Shown one piece after another: positions 58,707 through 64,000 of a stretch of 64,000 nt of DNA. Source of the stretch: Xestospongia muta. Lineage: Eukaryota > Porifera > Demospongiae > Haplosclerida > Petrosiidae. The position numbers and the translations under genes are program-made. The notes under the pieces were generated by a model. The model had not been told where the DNA came from and did no database searches. It saw nothing but the letters and a program-made list of their open reading frames with translations. Where the stretch lies: NCBI GenBank assembly GCA_963693285.1, contig OY848922.1, positions 8,296,923 to 8,360,922 on the forward strand. The letters are read 5' to 3'. Numbering within the stretch: the stretch's first letter is position 1; each line of letters begins with the position of its first letter.

Positions 58707-59329
58707 TTAATTTGTTATATTATTAATTGTTGTTGTAATCAGTTTACTGAGAGCTTTGCCTTGTTTCTTTGATATCTTAATACATTTCTCTATCTCTTCA
58801 TAATTTAATGCTATGCCCCCTAATATAATAGAGATAATTAATAATTAGTAATGATATTAACCAATGAATGAAATAATTATTAATACTAGTTATTAAACAA
58901 GATTATAATAGACCACACTAGTTCGTTATGATATGTTGTTGTTATATAATATTACATAATCATGAACTATTGTACTAATAAATTAATAAGTTAGAGAATA
59001 GAATTATTGAAAGATTTAACTAGCACGATTTTAAAGGGGTGTGGTAGTGGGTGTGGTTTACCTAGTTTATACACTCCAGCTAACATATTCTTGTCAGTGA
59101 CTACAATACTCACTAAACCAGAACATAATGACATCTCACCTCCTGTAGGATCAAGGAGACTAGACCATCTAGAGGACAATATTACATCATAGTTACTAAT
59201 GTAACCACACCCACTTATGATGAATGGCAAACAAGACTGATACAGGTAGTGAACCACAATGTAGTGGAGTATGTGTTGCCATGGAAACCACTGGACCTTC
59301 TGACTCAATAGTAACAGTTGATAGTTTGA
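58707..59329 (-). CDS. EXOSC8: EXOSC8 (RRP43) 3' part, copy 2, three exons, 5' end missing
   Basis: EXOSC8 is an RNase-PH-fold subunit of the RNA exosome ring. Exons 59215-59329, 59062-59168 and 58707-58819 join in phase 2 and phase 1 and end in TAA. They encode LSTVTIESEGPVVSMATHTP, GSLPVSVLFAIHHK, LLDPTGGEMSLCSGLVSIVV and YEEIEKCIKISKKQGKALSK. These follow vertebrate EXOSC8 (LPEVTI, TSFAVFDD, LLIVDPTGEEE, LHKPGG, the C-terminal helix). The 46-nt intron at 59169-59214 is small. The first 160 or so residues are not found upstream, where repeats and duplicated flank begin. It may be a fragment, or the 5' exons may be displaced. Confidence 0.65.
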
Positions 59330-59384
59330 CTAAAAATGAAACATATCATGTAATAATGTGGAACCTCCTCCTTATGGACACCCT

Positions 59385-59482
59385 CTATATTGAGCACACT
59401 TGTTCTAGTCCCATACTAATACTTTAGTGTATTATACAATCTCTATATTGAGGACACCTCTATACTAAGGACAGTGTCTAAT
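59385..59482. repeat. 58-bp family repeat, inverted orientation
   Basis: It contains gttctagtcccatactaata, ctttagtgtattatacaatc and tattgaggacacctctatac. It adjoins the upstream end of the EXOSC8 fragment. Confidence 0.75.
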
Positions 59483-59664
59483 ATCAAAAGTTGTAATATG
59501 TACTGTATCCTATGAAAGGAATTTGTCCTTAGCTAGTCACACTAGACCAACCAGTGTCCAGATAATATATTCTACAATATATATAACAACTAACCATCTT
59601 TTTGAAGCTACTACAACAACAAGTTCACAGACATCTTTATAAATGTAGTCAATTCATATGAAAT

Positions 59665-60108
59665 CTTGACATAGTAGGAGGTGGACCATTTTAAAGATCA
59701 ACTTATTATATTATAAATAATAACTTGTTAATATAAAATTAATAAATGAAAAAGATCACACTTAAAAGATTATTCATAAGTAATACTAATTATATTATAA
59801 TGTCCATATATGGTAATATACTCAATACTAATAATAATTCTAGTCACACAGTAATACAACAGTAATATACAAACTACTAAATAATATAATAGTCATAGTA
59901 CATTATAGGAGGATTATACTAAATGAACTACTTACATATATAGTGGATGAACTACATATGTTCAAGGTAAGTAAGTACTTGAGAAATAGATGGACGAACT
60001 TGACTCTCACGAGAGAGACACCTCTGAATGAGACGTTTCATAGCTGGCCACTGGATAGTCTCTGATTGAGTCATTTTGTCAGCTGTTTAAGAAGTAGGAG
60101 GTTGAAAT
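59665..60108 (-). pseudogene. Relic of a copy-3-type kinase C-terminus and 3' flank
   Basis: From 59953 to 60105 the minus strand still encodes the end of the copy 3 kinase (MTQSETIQWPAMKRLIQRC, then SRESQVRPSISQVLTYLEHM), preceded by a TAA where Ala-Lys-Thr would be. The 3' flank at 59665-59950 matches that after copy 3. At about 60108 it changes abruptly to the copy-1-type 3' flank of the next gene. This is a recombination junction. Confidence 0.8.
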
Positions 60109-60224
60109 AGTGAATGTCCAAATATGATATTATTATTATATTGATCACACAGTACAATAACTAAACTAACTATTATAATAACTCACTACTAATATTGTAA
60201 CACACACTATATTATTGTCTACTA

Positions 60225-63200
60225 TTAAATGGTTTCATTAAAGTCTCTTATGATCTCAGACATTGTTGGACGTTCTCTACGATTCTCCTTCAAACATCGT
60301 TTAATAAGAGCTTTAAATGTTGGTCGTCGAATACTGTTAATATGAAGTTGTCTCTGAGCTACCTCAGGAATACGACAGATCATCATTTCAATCAAGACAA
60401 CACCATAACTGTAAACATCCATTGCAGGAGAATGGTCTCTTGGTACACCAGCTTCTGGAGCAGAATAAACTGGATTACCTGGATTGACTGTTCGACCAAT
60501 CATTGGTTGAAGATTAGCTGAACCATAGTCTGATACCTTGGCTCTCCAATTGTAATCACCACGAGTAAGAAGGATGTTAGCAGTGCTGACATCTCTATGT
60601 AGTATTGGGTCTGGTTTAAAGAGGTGAAGATAGTTGAGACCACAGGCTATATCTTGACTGATTGCTAAAACAGCATGATAAGGTAGAGGACCAGTTTCTA
60701 GCTCTTTACGAAGGCTAGTTGGCATTAGTTCAGATAGGATGATAGGAGTACCCACTCGAGTGGCTCCTATGAACTGGAGGAGATTAGGATGACGTACTCG
60801 AGCAGCAATCTCCATTTCTCGTGTAAAAACTGATATGTTATATGATGACAGGATAACTTCATGAAGACATTTGGCAGCTACTCTAAGGCCACGAAATTTA
60901 GCCACCTTGACTTCTCCCCAACCTCCTTTCCCAAGAACCTCCTCAGTCATCTCAATCTCCTCTCTCCTCACTACCCAGTGAGACTGTTCTTGTAATTGTT
61001 CAACTTGTTGTTGAAGAGTGACGTTAACTTGACGTGTTTGTTGAAGAGCAGATGTTGACTCTTGGAGCTGTCGACGCAGATCTTGTTCAATATTGTCACG
61101 TTCTCGGCAAAGGTCATCACACTCTTGACGTAGTACTCTTTCCCTCTCTTGACTATCCTGTAGCTGTTGTTCTCTCTTTTCTTGATCTTGTAGCTGTTGT
61201 TGAAGTGTAGCTTGAGTTTGTTGTTTCTCTTGAAGTTCTCGATGTAGCTGATTTAGTTGTCTTTCTTTTGTTTGAAGGTCCTTTTGAAGAGCTCTTGTCA
61301 CATCTATCTGCTGTTGTTTGGTATCTTGTAGCTCTTTGTTGGTAACTTCAAGTTGTTGTGTTAATCGTTGGATTTCTCTATCTTTCTCTTGTGACTCTTG
61401 ACATGATGAAGAAGAATGTTCAAGATGTGTAAGAGTTTGGACAGTACATTGAGGTTGTCCATGTCTCACAAAAGGTTGTACAGATGTTTCTTGTCTCTTC
61501 TGTCGTAGCTTAAGTTGATATTCTTCAGTTGACCTCAGGTTAGTTATTACATCACTTAGAGACCATTGGTCATTATTACATACTACAGTGAGAGATATAG
61601 TATGTTATAATAGTAATGAGTTATGAGACTAGTTTGTAATACAAACAGTTAGTGTGTCAATACTCCTATATCATACTGTGATAATACTGATAATGTGTGT
61701 GTGTGTACTATATAACAAATACTATCATCAATAGACAGTACTTACTAAGCTCTATCACTGTAGTATCATTGACTTTATCAATAAATTCATATCCTCCAAA
61801 TTGTATTACCCATACAACGGTAGATGACACATTCCATACTGAGAGGGAGTGTCCAAATCTCTTAGTCACTGACTCTGGTTTAGTGAGCTATAAGATGGAA
61901 TATAGTGTACTATATGACATTATAATAATGATGTTATGATATTACTACAAAACTAGTCATTATACATATAACTTTGTATCAACTGGCAGAGTTGACATGT
62001 TACAAGACTTTAAAACATGAACATAAGTACTTATGTACAGTCTTTAATAACTGAATTACACCTAAAAACAAATCAGATATATCAAAAGACTATACTATCA
62101 TAAATGTTAACATACTATAGTGTCAGGACTACAGTTATAAAACCAGGTCATAAAACATAATAACTATTATTAATTATAAATTTTCTATAGATGAGGGTTA
62201 TTTTCAGAGGTCAAAGTTCAAATAGTCCCACTTTATTATGTCCCCTCATACTGTAGATCATAGACATTAACTCACTTTGTGTTAGAGTTAGGTCACATGA
62301 TAACTAGTAACTAACCTTTGTCCATGTCTTTGTATCAATGTTAAATAACCAGCTGTCAGATCCACCAACTCCACCCACTATCATCATATGAAGGTCTCTG
62401 ATAACAGTAGTAGCATGACCCCATCTACTCTGAGGCCAATTCACTGATTTGTGAAGTGGTTCACTTATCTTCTCCCAGTGCTGGGTAGATAATACTCAAG
62501 TTAACATATTATACAATTAACATAGCAGTAATTAATACTGTATACTGGGAAATGTTTAAGAATATTGCTCATTTTATACTTTATGTGGATTTTAATTTAG
62601 TTACCATATTTCCTTCAATAAGACCTGGGACATCTATTTCAATATTCATTAACAACAGGGAAATTTACTATTTGAGGACATTGTCTAATCAAGGACAGTA
62701 TTTAAAATATAATTGTGAATCATTAAAGTTTCTAGAGTTAGAAGTGATTATGAACATTCCTGATAAACAATAGCTTTAAACTTTGTATATCAGTTAGTAA
62801 ATGATAGATCAAGCTTTGACAGGAGTTTTAAGTAAATATTACCTCCTTGTCAACTCAACTGTTTAAGGACTTTATCAAACTACAGCTATTTAATGACTGA
62901 TAAAATATTTTTAAAAATAAAATTTCTTTTTACGTTGTTCACTTTTAAACAGAACAACTTAGTAATAGACAATTTTGCAGACATTGTGCATTTTATTCAA
63001 GGTCATCATCAATTTCATTGATATACAAAAAAGGAGGCTACTATTCAAGAGTGACATTTACTCAAGGAAATATGGTATCACTATAGTTGACTATAGGAAT
63101 GTTTCAGTTATCACTATAACCTCTAAGTTGACTAAACAAATATTAACAAACAGTGAATCACTTGTTTATTAATAAAACAGTTCCTAATAATAATATAAAG

Positions 63201-64000
63201 ACACTATACTCTAAATTTAGTTCATTCAACATTCTCAAACTTTAAACTTGATTACTCCACAATATTATACAGTAACTAAATACTTTAACTTAGTACATAT
63301 TGTACTCACCACTGCAGTCTCTGTACATTGTGCAATATACACAGTGTTATCACGACCATTAGGAGTAGAACCACCAAATAACAGAGCTCTGTTATTTGGT
63401 AGTGATGTAAGAGTGAAGTAATTACAAGGAGGTGGGCATTCTCCATTAATATTTGGTATTATCCACTGACCTGAAATACAAACAGTTATAAAATTGTACT
63501 TGATATATAATGTATTGATAACATGATATATTGATATTCTTACCACTGGATAACTGATAATAATGGTGCTCATTAGTACTAACATTATCAACAAGTGGTT
63601 GCTTATCACTATACTGAGCACCAGGTTGTGGAGAGGTAGGACGTGGACCATATCCACCAACTACCAGTAGATAATCCACTTTATTGAATGTAAGAGATAT
63701 CATCCTACAGCTTGACTTCATCATTGGACTCATACTTGGATTAGTTGGGAACAGTTTATTCCATGTAAGTGAATCTGTTATTAATGAGTTGAGACTGTTG
63801 TGACGACACTGGTCATGATTACAATGTCCTCCAAAGTAGTAGATCCTGTTACTGATAATAGTTGAGGCATAATCATATACACCCAGTGGAGGTTTTCCAT
63901 TAGTAGGTCGTTGTTCCCACTTACCAGTTGGTAAGTGAAATAACTCAATAACAGAGGTCATCCTCCGTTTGACTTCATTATCATGTACACTAGGGAGACC
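60225..64000 (-). CDS. Kelch / coiled-coil / protein kinase fusion, copy 4, 5' end beyond window
   Basis: Exons are 60225-61582, 61746-61887, 62316-62480, 63310-63470 and 63544 to the window edge; phases agree with copies 1 and 2. About 780 codons are visible; the first kelch strand and the start lie beyond 64000. The kinase is the copy 1/2 type (HRDVSTANILL, DYGSAN, DVYSYGVVLIEMM), with no stop. Kelch blades are open (YYFGGHCNHD, LLVVGGYGPR, ALLFGGSTPNG, MMIVGGVGG, VIQFGGYEF). The coiled coil carries its own indel pattern in the Gln-rich heptads. Confidence 0.85.

Noticed and set aside
58991..59308. Single long frame WFPWQHILHYIVVHYLYQ through the EXOSC8 fragment
   Set aside because: The exosome-like reading needs a different frame in the first exon and removal of a 46-nt GT-AG intron; the long frame reads through that intron.

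Overview
The window looks like a demosponge nuclear genome, probably Amphimedon or a close relative. It is AT-rich and compact, with spliceosomal GT-AG introns often only 35-60 nt long. It carries clear animal orthologues (RPL34, SKP1, eIF1, BBS9, ACY1, RAD51AP1, WDR47, CDK1, EXOSC8) beside expanded lineage-type families: TRIM-NHL, death-domain proteins and kelch-kinases. The species is an inference; exon models come from reading frame, splice-site phase and remembered family sequences, not from transcripts.

0-9 kb: an unrecognised two-exon protein, RPL34 and an SKP1-like gene (all minus), then a single-exon receptor-like protein (plus) with a beta-helix ectodomain and about eight membrane passes. 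9.6-21 kb: four tandem TRIM-NHL genes (RING, two B-boxes, coiled coil, filamin-like Ig, NHL), each with a tiny first exon and a 50-nt intron; the first has lost its last 22 residues to a frameshift, and two NHL relics lie in the spacers. 21.6-23.4 kb: eIF1 and a diverged eIF1 paralogue. 23.5-30.7 kb: BBS9 (minus), hosting on the opposite strand a complete three-exon death-domain gene.

30.9-34.4 kb: ACY1 (aminoacylase-1), with three one-base indels and a 239-bp CT tract in one intron. 34.5-36.1 kb: RAD51AP1 (minus), head-to-head with WDR47 (plus, to 39.0 kb).

39.3-64 kb: a segmentally duplicated block, all minus except one transposase relic. The unit is a kelch-repeat / coiled-coil / protein-kinase fusion gene. 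There are four copies: two intact (801 and 800 aa), one with two nonsense codons, and one cut by the window end. CDK1 (one intact, one degenerate, one fragment), 3' pieces of EXOSC8 and copies of the WDR47 tail travel with it. The degenerate CDK1 is joined in phase to upstream death-domain and CARD-like exons, a possible chimera. A FLYWCH/MULE transposase remnant sits between two units. Small DNA-transposon-like elements, a 58-bp tandem repeat family and microsatellites fill introns and spacers throughout.
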